From assembly GCA_021401465.1 (NCBI GenBank), contig JADDMT010000123.1, positions 1 through 64,000 of the forward strand: a stretch of 64,000 nucleotides of DNA. The letters run 5' to 3'. This stretch comes from Teratosphaeria epicoccoides (taxonomy: Eukaryota > Ascomycota > Dothideomycetes > Mycosphaerellales > Teratosphaeriaceae). Positions 1-9,599 of this stretch are shown here, in pieces. The notes below the pieces were generated by a model that did not search any database, was not told the origin of the DNA, and saw only the letters and a program-made list of their open reading frames with translations. Positions within the stretch are counted from its first letter, which is position 1, and each line of letters begins with the position of its first letter. A program made the translations under genes and the position numbers.

Positions 1-1034
1 CGCTTATTGTCCTTACCGCCCGATTTTCCATTTCGCTTCAAGGTGATTTCCATACGTGTCGCAAGGGACACGAGGTCTTGCCGAGTTGTCGGAAGTTCAT
101 GAAAAGTCATGATCGTGTTCCGAAGATCGTCATCGAGTTTGACGAGCAAGTGCCGCACGCGTTGCGTCTCGGTATAGGGTGGCATCTGTCCCTCGAGCGT
201 GGCGAGATAGGTAGCGAAGCTAGAGGTTGTTTGTCCCTTCCCCTGCTTAGCCTTCTCGTACTCGACAGACACGGTGAGGGCGCGATTCCCCGGATCCTCG
301 ACCTGGTCGACACAGAACTGGCGAAAGTCCGCCCACGTATACGTTCCGTCGTGGACCCGCATAAGGTCATACCGCTCATGCCAATTGTTGCGAGGTTCCT
401 TATCCTCTTCGAGCCACATCACACCGAAGGCGACTCGTTCGCCCTCCGTGGAATATCCGCGTGGGTTGAGCACGAAAACTGCCTCACACGCCTGCAAGAA
501 AGTTCGAGCCTCCTTCAAGGTGTCTCCCTTGAACGGCTTCGGGTTGCGTGCGTTACGACTACCTCCCGGTTGGCCTACTATGGCCCCGAATTCAGGCACC
601 AAGTTCGCGGGCACACGCGGAGGGTCTGCGCCTCCCGGTAAGTTGTCTTCGCGGGTCCCTGGCGTGAAATCTCGCTGGATTTCTTCGTCCGCTAGTTCGT
701 TAGTACCGCTCATGGCGACGTCTTCGTCGTCCTCGCCGTTGTCGCTGCCGGGAGCGGTGCGGCTCCGGCTCTGGTTCGCAAGGCGGTTCGCGACCTGATC
801 GACAATCATGGCTACGAGGGCCGGGTCGATAGTCGGGGTTAGCTGCGGTCCCTGTGCGGGGGGTCTATTGCCTAGTCCGCCGCGTAATTGTCCCCTAGCG
901 GAACCGTCGCTCGATGCAGTGTCGCTCGTAGCGGTTACTTCTGCGGGCTGGTTACTCGGGCCAGCTTCGCCATCGCGGGCGCTCGGGATGGCGCTCGCTA
1001 CGCGTTGGTTGCGAGTTCGTGGTGCTCCAGACAT
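1..1034 (-). mobile_element. Ty3/Gypsy-like retrotransposon gag (3' part outside window)
   Basis: On the minus strand an ATG at 1034 opens a frame that reads without a stop to the window edge (344 codons). The N-terminal ~140 residues are low-complexity and acidic. After that comes a typical retrotransposon gag (capsid) region: it starts around NPKPFKGDTLKEARTFLQ, continues through a tryptophan-containing core with WLEEDKEPRNNWHERYD and TWADFRQFCVDQVEDP, and reaches a block with FATYLATLEGQMPPYTE and LATRMEITL. This order fits the Ty3/Gypsy gag superfamily (established family pattern; no search run). Zinc knuckle, protease and polymerase would lie to the left of the window. The frame is intact and rich in CpG, so there is no sign of repeat-induced point mutation. 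Capsid assignment is inference from motif resemblance; intactness is seen directly. Confidence 0.75.
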
Positions 1035-1545
1035 ATCGTAGTATTCTCTGCCAGACTGCAAAGCAGGGGGGAGAAAGCAGAACTGATATAGATGTATGTG
1101 CTATATGATATGAAAATATCTCGCAGTGTGACAGAGTAATCCGACCTTTTAGTAGGTATAAGACAGCGCTGCTTTCTGCTTATCGCAGAGGTGGCGCTAA
1201 GGGTGCTTATAACCCCCGACGCTCCTCAATTAGGGAAAGCATGTCCGAGCCTAACCCCGTAGGGGTACCGTAGGGTCAGCGACGTGGGGGCGTCCTACGT
1301 CGACAACTGATCCCACTCGGACGACATACGAGCTAACGTATGTACGAAGGACCCCCTTGCCATATGTGGCAGGGTCACTGCATGCCAAGGGCGGCCATTA
1401 GAACCCATGCGGTTCAAATGGTCCCCTAGTATCAACCGTATCAGTATATGTTTTAGCTACTAAGCTATATGAAACATAATTTGTTACTAATATGCAAATA
1501 CTATCAAATATAGATAGGTACTATTTGTAGGGAAAATGAGGTGCT
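1035..1545 (-). mobile_element. probable 5' leader/LTR of the retroelement, hairpin-rich
   Basis: This non-coding stretch lies directly upstream of gag. It has a G/C-rich half (1200-1425) packed with short inverted repeats: 1281-1301 (arms GACGT/ACGTC), 1325-1342 (CATACG/CGTATG), 1350-1376 (GACCC..TGCCA/TGGCA..GGGTC) and 1395-1421. An AT-rich half (1430-1540) follows. That composition suits an LTR plus leader, but I could not identify paired TG...CA ends, a target-site duplication or a convincing tRNA primer site, because the second LTR is outside the window. The boundaries are therefore arbitrary. Confidence 0.4.
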
Positions 1546-1547
1546 GC

Positions 1548-1946
1548 CTAAAGGGTAGGCGTTAAAATCTCGAGGTCCTCAACATCAGGCGTCACATGAT
1601 TCCCGCGGATACTCTTCGGGACCAAACGTTCAGGTAGCTCGTACGTTTCCGTCTTCCTCCTGCTCTCATGCAGAGCACGCACTCTCGCGATGGAATCGGA
1701 GACGCTCAAATCAGGCAAGAGCAATATCAGGACCATCAAGTCTTGATGGATTACCACTAAGTCTTGATGGATTACCTCTCCCGTCAATAATAATGGCTTG
1801 GCTTGAGAAGAACAGTAGGGCCCTTGTCGATGCACCTTCACATCCCCGCCCAGCCACTTCCATTTCAATTTACTCGCTTGCTCTCTGTTTTGCCGAATGG
1901 CCATTGCAGCTTTGAGAGACACGGATATCCGAGTTGAAATTCTCAT
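1548..1946 (-). CDS. unrecognised 132-residue reading frame with internal 21-bp duplication
   Basis: The frame encodes 132 residues of no family I recognise. It contains a 21-bp tandem duplication (1738-1758 and 1759-1779, 20 of 21 bases alike) that keeps the frame and yields two copies of VIHQDLx. An in-frame duplication is compatible with coding but does not prove it. It lies between the retroelement leader and the methyltransferase gene and points away from the latter, so it could be a remnant of another element or chance. Confidence 0.2.
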   Translation of the reverse strand: MRISTRISVSLKAAMAIRQNREQASKLKWKWLGGDVKVHRQGPYCSSQAKPLLLTGEVIHQDLVVIHQDLMVLILLLPDLSVSDSIARVRALHESRRKTETYELPERLVPKSIRGNHVTPDVEDLEILTPTL

Positions 1947-2035
1947 TTGTCATTAATGCTTTTTAAACCCCCCCTTGCTATACACCATGAATCGATAGCA
2001 ACACTCCAGACATTATTGAATCCTGGTCTCTGAGC

Positions 2036-5000
2036 ATGGCAGACACGGCTCCAGTCCTTGTTCACGACTCGAGCAGCGAGAGCGACTTTGACACTGTGCC
2101 ACGGAAACGCCGGCGCCTGTGCGAGAGCACGTGCAGCAATGATTCCCTCGGCCAAGTCGACACTGACCCTACCTCTGTCGACGATCAAGACGATGATCGA
2201 TTGCAAGAGGAGCGCCAGATCACACGGCAGGAGGTCAGCCACATAGCTGTGTCTGGCTCAGCCTTCCCCCGATCTGTATACCAGGGCTATGAGACGCCAA
2301 CAGCGCCTATTGCGGAACGCGAGGCTTTAGAAGCGCTGCGGGCGGCACATATCAGGATCGCTACAGGGGACGAAGAGTACATCTACTTTTCACTGGATCA
2401 CTTCACAATCTACAAACCAAGGCAAAAGGCCAAGGAAGAAGACTTAGAAGACCCGGGGAAAGTCGGAAGGAGGCCTGTCCGTGGATCACATACGCATGAG
2501 CTAGTGGGACTGCACTCTCTTCAGACGCACAAGGGTCCAGACGAGCTGCTCTTTGATGGAGTGCTTTCTTGTCGCAGTGAGCAGCGCTATGTTCAGGGCG
2601 TGCGTTTCAGCATTCTGGCAATCGATTATGATGGCAGCGACGGACAAGCAAGTGTTGGTGGCCGCATATTCATCCAGTCGCCACTTGCCAAGCGACACGA
2701 TAGCGCTCGGCATGACAGCACTGTGTGGTATCAATTAGGCACCCCAGCTCGCGAATACACGCGCTTTTACAGCCCCTTCGTGTGGCTCGCGCAGTTCACA
2801 GAGTACTTCCTGGATTACCTATTGCTACATCAAGGAGTCACTCTGCAACATTTCCAGCGCGCCTTTGCTGAACAGCTGCAAGAAATGCACGCTAGCAAGG
2901 AGCGCTTTGACACATGGCTGCGACGCGCTCCACTACCCTGTGGCAACCGTGATTTCCGAGCAACGGTTTGCGCCAACGTGGGCTTTCTGTGGAAGGAGTG
3001 CTACGGGCTGCCTGGTAATGATATGGAGCATCTCTTGCGGCATCCTTTGTGGGGTGAGATTGACGAATACCGGCTCACAGCGATCCCCAGACAGCAAGAC
3101 GAAAAAGCGCACACAGTTGTGACGCCCTATGCATACGACTCATTCAAGCATATGTACTTCGCTGATCGAATGGAGTTGACCACACCTGATTTTTCAGTCA
3201 GGGAAAGGATGGCACGCAGGAAATTGGACTTGGGTCTCACGCCGCTTGGCACTCAAAAGAGACATCGCCTGGACGACGTCACGTACGGATCCTTGGAGGT
3301 TCAAGCTGGAGACGTAGTCGCGATTCTGCCGTACGCAAATGGGCGGTGGAAATCAAAAGCTACGATATGGTACGCATATGTGCAAAAGGTCCTGCAGAAG
3401 CCGGGAAAGACAGCACTGCATGTTCTATGGCTGTATGATCCAGGCGACACAACGATTAGTACTGCTACATATCCTTTCGGGAACGAGCTCTTCTTGTCTG
3501 ATAACTGCGACGACATGGACCTATCAGTTGTGGTTGGTAAGGCTAAAGTAGCATGGTTCGTCAAAGATCCTGCAGCTACGCCAGGCCTCTTTGTGCGGCA
3601 GAAGTTTCGCACAGTACACGAAGAGGACACTAACGACTTTATCGCTCTAAACCATTCGGACTTTGCATGTCAGTGCAGCAGCAGTTGTGCGATGGCGCCC
3701 TATGAGGAGTGCGTTGAGAAATACAGTGTGAACGATACAGTACTTGTGCGGAAGTTCGATGGTCAGCTTGGGAAGGATACGTTGGAACCCGCGCAAATCA
3801 TCCACTTGGACGGGCTGTCAAGGCGAGTGACAGTCCGCTGGCTGCCAAAGACAACATCGAAACCGCATGCTCGTCCGAATGAGTTGTACCTCTCGCATAA
3901 CATGGATAGTGTCGCTCCCTCAAAGATCATCCGAGAGTGTCATATTCGATTATTTCGATGCGAAGCTGTAAGAAGTGGTTTACCAACTCCATACGATCGC
4001 GATGGAGCAGGCGACTATTTCTTTATTACTTATCGAGACGACACGCACTTTGCAGAGATGCAAACCTCCTTCTATCCACTCCCGAACTCAAAGGAGCTTC
4101 TCGAGTCGACTGAACCTGGAACGTCGACTCGGCCTAAGCTACGAGGCATGGGCATCTTCTGCGGTGGCGGCTCTCTCGACAGAGGCCTTGAAGACAGTGG
4201 GGCTGTGGACTTCAAGTACGCTATTGACTGGGCAGAACGAGCGTTGCATACGTACCGGGCTAACGCACGCAATCCGGAGTGTATCAAGTACTGGCTGGGC
4301 TCAGTCAACGACTACCATGCCAAAGCACTTGCAGGCCAAGGAGCGGGCGACAGGGTGGCCGCGCCTGATCAGGTCGATCTCATTAGCGCAGGGAGTCCTT
4401 GTCCTGGGTTTTCAATACTACAGATCAACAAGTTGAGTGACCAGTCACGTACAAATGCGTCATTAATAGCTTCTGTGGTCTCATTCGTGGACTTGTACAG
4501 CCCAAAGTACTGCATCCTGGAGAACGTTGTAGCAATGACCCATCGCGGAGGTCCAAACAGAGATGAAAATGTGTTCTCTCAGGTCATCTCTGCCTTTGTC
4601 GGTATGGGATATCAAGTGCAACAGTTCCTCATGGAGTCATGGAATTACGGCAGTTCTCAACAGCGCTCTCGCCTATTCATTGTTGCCTCTGTTCCTAGCG
4701 CTAAACCATTGCTTGCACCTCCCTACACACATCGTCATCCTCTTGGAGTCAAGGGCCGGGCGCTTGGTTGCTTAACAAATGGCAAGTCGTTTGGCTTGCG
4801 CAAGATGCACAAGGATGATGAGGATTACGAGCCACTATTCAACCACATCTCGCCTCTACAGGCCACGAGAGATTTGACAGACATCACGGATGCTCAGGTG
4901 CAATTATGCCCGCAGTATCCTGATCACCGCACCCCGTGCGAGCTTAGCAGTGAACTGCGGAACTGTCTCGCAGTCGTTCCTGTGCGTCCAGAAGGATTAG

Positions 5001-5524
5001 GTATTGTACAGGCCTTTCGTGCTGGCCTAGTACCTCTGAAGGGTGAGCCATGGAGGTACCTACAGGGCCTGAACAAAACTCAAAGCAAATCGAATAGCAA
5101 GACTTTGGCGCGTGTCTTGCCACACTATCTATTTCCAACTGTCACGACGTCCATGCGGGTTCATGATGGCAATATCGGGAGGTGGGTGCATTGGCAGCAG
5201 CATCGCATGGTCACCGTGATGGAAGCAAGACGGGCGCAAGGCTTTCTTGACGACGAGGTCATCATCGGTTCACCGGCCCAGCAAGTTAAAATTATTGGGA
5301 ACAGTGTTGATCGGAAGGTCTCATTGGTACTGGGCTTGGCGCTGAGAGAGTCATGGTTGAAGTCTGCTTTTGCACGGAGTGAAGAAGGCACAGACTATGA
5401 TGATGCTGTGTTAGCGGTTGACCCTGAAAGCAGTGATGGCCTCGACTGGTGCCGCCTCTGGTGGAATGGCATCACGAATGCAGCCCGAGTTGCTATTACG
5501 CGAGAGAGACTCCGCAAAACTTGA
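2036..5524 (+). CDS. dim-2: DNA (cytosine-5) methyltransferase, DIM-2-like
   Basis: A single open exon encodes 1162 residues. The N-terminus is acidic with a basic cluster (PRKRRR) that could be a nuclear signal. A BAH-like region follows the stretch beginning VQAGDVVAILP (about residues 420-500). The C-terminal half carries the C5-methyltransferase motifs in order: FCGGGSLDRGLE (motif I), GSPCPGFS with the catalytic cysteine at residue 789 (motif IV), LENV (motif VI), QQRSRLF (motif VIII) and IGNSVDRKVSL (motif X). In fungi this architecture and the PCPGFS form of motif IV fit the DIM-2 class, which methylates cytosines in silenced repeats guided by H3K9 methylation and HP1. The RID class is shorter and has a different motif IV. 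The start ATG has a good context (GCATGGCA) and no introns are needed. A retroelement lies about 1 kb upstream. The class assignment is from memory of motifs; the enzyme family is certain. Confidence 0.88.
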   Translation: MADTAPVLVHDSSSESDFDTVPRKRRRLCESTCSNDSLGQVDTDPTSVDDQDDDRLQEERQITRQEVSHIAVSGSAFPRSVYQGYETPTAPIAEREALEALRAAHIRIATGDEEYIYFSLDHFTIYKPRQKAKEEDLEDPGKVGRRPVRGSHTHELVGLHSLQTHKGPDELLFDGVLSCRSEQRYVQGVRFSILAIDYDGSDGQASVGGRIFIQSPLAKRHDSARHDSTVWYQLGTPAREYTRFYSPFVWLAQFTEYFLDYLLLHQGVTLQHFQRAFAEQLQEMHASKERFDTWLRRAPLPCGNRDFRATVCANVGFLWKECYGLPGNDMEHLLRHPLWGEIDEYRLTAIPRQQDEKAHTVVTPYAYDSFKHMYFADRMELTTPDFSVRERMARRKLDLGLTPLGTQKRHRLDDVTYGSLEVQAGDVVAILPYANGRWKSKATIWYAYVQKVLQKPGKTALHVLWLYDPGDTTISTATYPFGNELFLSDNCDDMDLSVVVGKAKVAWFVKDPAATPGLFVRQKFRTVHEEDTNDFIALNHSDFACQCSSSCAMAPYEECVEKYSVNDTVLVRKFDGQLGKDTLEPAQIIHLDGLSRRVTVRWLPKTTSKPHARPNELYLSHNMDSVAPSKIIRECHIRLFRCEAVRSGLPTPYDRDGAGDYFFITYRDDTHFAEMQTSFYPLPNSKELLESTEPGTSTRPKLRGMGIFCGGGSLDRGLEDSGAVDFKYAIDWAERALHTYRANARNPECIKYWLGSVNDYHAKALAGQGAGDRVAAPDQVDLISAGSPCPGFSILQINKLSDQSRTNASLIASVVSFVDLYSPKYCILENVVAMTHRGGPNRDENVFSQVISAFVGMGYQVQQFLMESWNYGSSQQRSRLFIVASVPSAKPLLAPPYTHRHPLGVKGRALGCLTNGKSFGLRKMHKDDEDYEPLFNHISPLQATRDLTDITDAQVQLCPQYPDHRTPCELSSELRNCLAVVPVRPEGLGIVQAFRAGLVPLKGEPWRYLQGLNKTQSKSNSKTLARVLPHYLFPTVTTSMRVHDGNIGRWVHWQQHRMVTVMEARRAQGFLDDEVIIGSPAQQVKIIGNSVDRKVSLVLGLALRESWLKSAFARSEEGTDYDDAVLAVDPESSDGLDWCRLWWNGITNAARVAITRERLRKT

Positions 5525-6237
5525 CACTGCTTACGGACTGGAACGCGGCGGCTGGACACTCGCACCTCGACAGCGGAGAACAGGTACCCTAATCGCTGAT
5601 GCGGAGTCTTCTTTCACAGCGACGACTGAGGTTATGTACGATCTCGAGCGTGGAGTCTGGAAGAAGACGGCAGTGTATGATATCGACAAGCAAACACACG
5701 TCCGCAACCGCAGTCCTTCTGGCCATCAGAGTCCCACCTTGCGTCTGCATGATCCGCAAAAGCAGGAAATCCGCGCCAATGGCTTCAGGGCGATTGTGCG
5801 CTTGCTGCCTGAATTGAGCTCCTCGCTGAGAAAGCCATTTGAGGATGGGCGGTCCAGCGGCAGTAAACGATAGATGGCTACTGATAGCATGTCGTCACTG
5901 CCTTGGAAGGGGAAACAGCTTTTACGATCAGATGCCATGCGTGAGCGGGTATAGGCACATAGGTAATCGTGCGTAACAGACATTCGGTGTATATAGGAGA
6001 CTTCGAGCCGCCAGGAAACATTGTCACTGAGCAGTGCCAAAGCATTGATTGTGGCAGGTAGATACTTGTGGCGCATGATCAATTGTTGCCTACCAAAAAC
6101 TCGTGAGAATGTGCTGTCGACGTCGTTGTCTCGTCACGAGCGCAATCTTCCTTGTCTCGGTCACTGTGGTCGAGTCGGCAGGAGAGATCAACCCAAGAGC
6201 CCCGTTCCAACTTCTCAATGTGCATCTCGTACCAACG
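5525..6237 (+). other. intergenic, with possible coding remnant
   Basis: There is no recognisable gene. One frame stays open from inside the methyltransferase gene to 5873 and its downstream part (5525-5873) reads plausibly, including MYDLERGVWKKTAVYDIDK. I see no splice signals that would join it to the methyltransferase, so it may be 3' UTR or a relic. Confidence 0.4.
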
Positions 6238-7158
6238 ATGGCGACCACCGCAACAACTGATGCACCGATACCCTCGTCGCAAGCAACACGCCAGGCGCCT
6301 GTCAAATCCAGCCCAGCAGTCGCTCGACTGCAACTCCGCTCACTCACATCTCCACGCCAGGAAGACGCCAACTTCACCACCGAGACCTACACAACCGGAA
6401 ATCTCATCACCTTCATCACCACTCAAAATGCCCTCCTGAAGTCCGCTTGCGATGCCCTCACGCCCAACAACCTCAACTCCACAACCCTCCACAGCCTCAC
6501 CAGCCACCGCATCAACACCATCATCGCCCACCTCCACCACCTCTTCACGCACCTCCACCTGCACACTCGCGTCTCCCTTGCCCTACTGAATCCTTGCTAC
6601 AAACCCCCCCTCTTCTTCCGCTTCGTCGAAGCGATCTCCACATCCGGCGACCAAGACCTCAATTATAGCCGTAAGCAATTCGTCAAGGTTCTTGAAGCAG
6701 CAGTGGAGGGGAGAGGGGCATGGGGTTGTGAAGCGGGGAGTGGAGCGGAGGAGGCTTGGAGGGATTTTCATGAGGCGGTGATGGCGGCGGTGAGGTTGTA
6801 TGGGTGGAGCGATGGGGAGGTGGGGAGGTTTGTGGGCGTGGTGAGGGGCTTGTATGGGGTTGTCAGGGGGAGGAGGGAGATTGGGGAGGTGGTGAGCAAG
6901 ACCGAGGAGATTGAAGGTGTTGGAGCTGTGCTGACAGGTTTTGCAGAGACAGCATGGGCTGAGGAAGCGACCAGCGACGGTGACCAGGGTCGCCAAGACG
7001 ATTTGGAAGAACGTGAAGTGATGGTGGTCCGGCAGACTCGCTGGTGGGAGACCGTCAATTTGACCGGGCTCCGGCATCAACGAGCACACAAGTGGGTTTC
7101 TGCTTCACATGCGAATGAAAATCTCTGTTCCCACGGTCCAGCCAAAGCATGCGTCTGA
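6238..7158 (+). CDS. hypothetical protein, helical, composition-skewed
   Basis: I do not recognise a family. I prefer the ATG at 6238 (context ACGATGGCG; product begins MATTATTDAPIPSS) over the in-frame ATG at 6103, whose extra 45 residues look like translated leader. From 6238 the frame gives 306 residues: a Ser/Thr/Pro-rich head, then a helical middle with ITFITTQNALLKSACDAL and RKQFVKVLEAAVEGRGAW, and an acidic tail. The sense strand is strongly C-rich up to about 6690 and strongly G-rich after that. The last ~30 residues may be intron read-through. Coding is likely; the function is unknown. Confidence 0.5.
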   Translation: MATTATTDAPIPSSQATRQAPVKSSPAVARLQLRSLTSPRQEDANFTTETYTTGNLITFITTQNALLKSACDALTPNNLNSTTLHSLTSHRINTIIAHLHHLFTHLHLHTRVSLALLNPCYKPPLFFRFVEAISTSGDQDLNYSRKQFVKVLEAAVEGRGAWGCEAGSGAEEAWRDFHEAVMAAVRLYGWSDGEVGRFVGVVRGLYGVVRGRREIGEVVSKTEEIEGVGAVLTGFAETAWAEEATSDGDQGRQDDLEEREVMVVRQTRWWETVNLTGLRHQRAHKWVSASHANENLCSHGPAKACV

Positions 7159-7365
7159 CGGCTCGAGACTCCAGCAAATCGACAGGCGGGTGTTGATGGA
7201 TGAATGCCACAACGCGGCTTTGCTCCTGTGAGAGGTGCCGCCCTATTATGCACCATCGGCAACATCATGCTCCTCCTTTTCGTGCGCCGACCCGCTAGAA
7301 CGCTGCAATCCCACAAGTATCTGGTACTGCCTCGACCGCTGTTACAATGCTTTCGACAACGAAGC

Positions 7366-8396
7366 CTAACCCAGATTCGCCCTCCTACTTTTTCCAGGCC
7401 TCTTCGCCTTGCTGCCGCCCTTCATCTTTCGGACCGAGAAGCCTCGCATATCGTTCGTACTCTCCCTGTCATTACTCTTCTTGAACCTCTTCTTGCCACC
7501 AAAGCCAAACTTCTCGTCCTTTTTCTGCCGCTTCCTGTTCGGGCCATCCTTCTCTTTGCTCCGCCTCGCCGCACGGTCTTTGCGTTCCGTCTCGGCAGCA
7601 TCCTCGAGCGCGACATCGAACATGTTCTCCTCGTTGGCGGAGAGCTCGGCTCCTTGGCGTTCTGCAAGCATGTCAGTATTGAAGGGACCGTAAGAGACAG
7701 AGATACGTACTCCTCTTCAGCACATTGATCTTGTCCAGCGTATCCCTCTTCTCCTTCGCCCTCTCCTGCGTCTTGGCAATCTGTACGGCCTTGCCGAATT
7801 TCTTCAAGTCACGCTGCCGCCGCGCATCTGCACTGGCCTTCTTCCTCGCCGCCTCGTCCAGCTGCCTTGACCGCACTTTGCCCATCTGCTCCTCGCTCTT
7901 GACCATCTCCGCAAAGTAGTCGCTGGGTCGAGTGAAGGGAACGCCTTCCTTCTTCAGCCGTATGCGGGCCTCCTTGACGGCGTCCAAAGACTGGCGGTAG
8001 AAAGCGAGTTCACGAGTAATGTCGTCGTCGACGTCGGCGATTGTCGTCGGCTCGGCGGATGTGACTGATTGTAGGGCGGAGAAAGGGAGAGTGGAGGGTA
8101 GTGCGAATGACTTGAGGCTTTGTTGCAGTGCGGCGGTGTTGTTGATGGTGAGGCGCTGATGCGGTATCACGTCTGCCCTGTCCTCTGATGCCAACGACTC
8201 GATATCTGACAGCGCAATGTCTTCTTCCTCCTCCTCGTCGCCCCCATTCTCTTCGGCTCCACCATCCGCCTGCGGCAGCTTCTTCCGGGGCGACCCGCCA
8301 GCAGCGCTATAGAACGTCTCGTCGCCTTCGTCGGCCGAGTCTGAGTCCGACTCATCCTCGAATGTGCCCAGCTGGATGCCGCCTTCCTCTTCTACC

Positions 8397-8445
<49 letters not shown>

Positions 8446-8767
8446 TCTCCGCATCCTGACTGTCATCCGCATCCCATCCATCAGCCTGACCCTGCTCCAG
8501 ACTCTGCAACTTGGCCGCGACTTCTGCCGACAGTTCGCTCGTGGCCTGCGCATTGGCGTCTGCGTCGTCTGACCGATCCTCCACATCCAGCTGATCGCCA
8601 TCTCCATTCACCGTAGCCGCTAGCGCATCCACGTCAACCTCGCTCCGCTGCGTCTTGGCCTTCTTCTTCTGCGCCTGCTTTCGCAGCTTGTTCTGGTGCT
8701 CTTTCGCAAAGTTTACCTTCTTTTCGCGGTTCAGAGCATCTTTCAGCCTCAAACCCTTGGCCATCAT
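7366..8767 (-). CDS. EBP2: rRNA-processing protein EBP2
   Basis: EBP2 is a nucleolar factor for 27S pre-rRNA processing and 60S subunit assembly. Two exons (8767-7711 and 7661-7366) are joined across a 49-nt intron with donor GTACGT and acceptor TTGCAG, giving about 450 residues. The product starts MAKGLRLKDALNREKKVNFA and has long acidic stretches in its first half, including a poly-Asp run. It then has the conserved EBP2 block (ELAFYRQSLDAVKEARIRL, GVPFTRPSDYFAEMVKSEEQM) and ends in the basic tail KFGFGGKKRFKK...KRPGKSRR typical of the family. Adjacent ATGs at 8767 and 8764 are both possible starts. The frame is open further upstream, but that part overlaps the divergent neighbour's promoter and is not family-like. 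The HSBP1-type gene starts 264 bp away in the opposite direction. Confidence 0.93.
8398..8446. repeat. GTC/GAC trinucleotide microsatellite
   Basis: About 16 consecutive CGT-type triplets (some CAT) lie inside the EBP2 coding sequence, where they encode a run of aspartates. Length variation here would change the acidic tract without breaking the frame. Confidence 0.85.
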
Positions 8768-9031
8768 GACACACGCAACGCAACAAATATCACCTTGACT
8801 CGCCGTCTGTCTCGTGACTTGGATCTTTTCCCCAAGAAATTGAACAATGGAAAATTCCAGCCGAGCTCCCGAGGTCCCGATCCCGCTCCGAGCCGAGATC
8901 ACGTGCGAGCAGACCTGCTTCCGACCACCACACCTTCCTTGCTCATCCATCCTGAAACATCAACATCCCGACAAACGAATTTCAACGTAAATAATACAAC
9001 TGGCCCAGCCGGTCGTACAGTCATATGCACC

Positions 9032-9444
9032 ATGTCGGCTCGAGCCTCTCCCGAGTCCACCGTCAGCGCCCAGATAAAGAAACTCAACCTCAGCGACGAT
9101 GTATGTCGGCTTCTGTCAAGACGACAGACTTTGGCACGTTCGGGACGAGAGACTGACGCGCAGACAGAACAATGAAAACGCACCCTCAGAGCTCATTGCG
9201 CATGTCGATGATCTCTTAAATCAGCTTGGGGCCAAGTTCAGCGGCCTGTCGAGCGAGATACTGGGCAAGAGTATGTCTCTCCAAAGCTGCTGATCGTTCC
9301 AAATCACTCCAAAGCCCACAGCTTTGCCTCTTTGCCGCTGAGCACTGACACGACGCAGTGGACGAAATGTCGCGGCGTCTGGACAACCTTGAGGCCACCA
9401 TTCAGGCCGGCAACGCTCAGGCAGACTCGCAAGGTGACAGCTAG
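9032..9444 (+). CDS. heat shock factor-binding protein 1 homologue (HSBP1-like)
   Basis: This small coiled-coil protein belongs to a family that binds the trimerisation domain of heat shock factor; a WASH-complex link is known in animals and amoebae. Three exons (9032-9100, 9168-9270, 9359-9444) give 85 residues. The introns are 67 and 88 nt with donors GTATGT and GTATGT and acceptors ACAG and GCAG. The family signature is clear: SELIAHVDDLLNQLGAKFSGL, then SSEILGKMDEMSRRLDNLEATI, a heptad-repeat pattern that matches the HSBP1 core. The splice phases are exact (codon AT/G split across intron 2). It is too fragmented to appear as one reading frame. It lies divergent to EBP2. Confidence 0.88.
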
Positions 9445-9599
9445 TAAATGTTCAATTTTAGCATGATGCATCGAATACAAAATCATCATCTCCGGAGCGT
9501 GGCGTTGGGATGCGAGGGTCTGCTCTGAAGTCATCTTTGCTCAATGAAATGTGCATCTGCGTTACGATCTAAGCCTGCACCCGGACGTTTACGTCCCCA

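Noticed and set aside
1035..1545. Precise LTR boundaries
   Set aside because: No matching second LTR, target duplication or tRNA primer site can be seen within the window.
6583..7089. 168-codon minus-strand frame
   Set aside because: It is a proline/histidine-rich antisense shadow produced by the G-rich sense strand of the plus-strand gene.
7673..8950. 425-residue frame starting about 60 codons before the EBP2 methionine
   Set aside because: The extra N-terminus is not family-like and lies in the divergent promoter. The 3' end of the frame runs into the intron.
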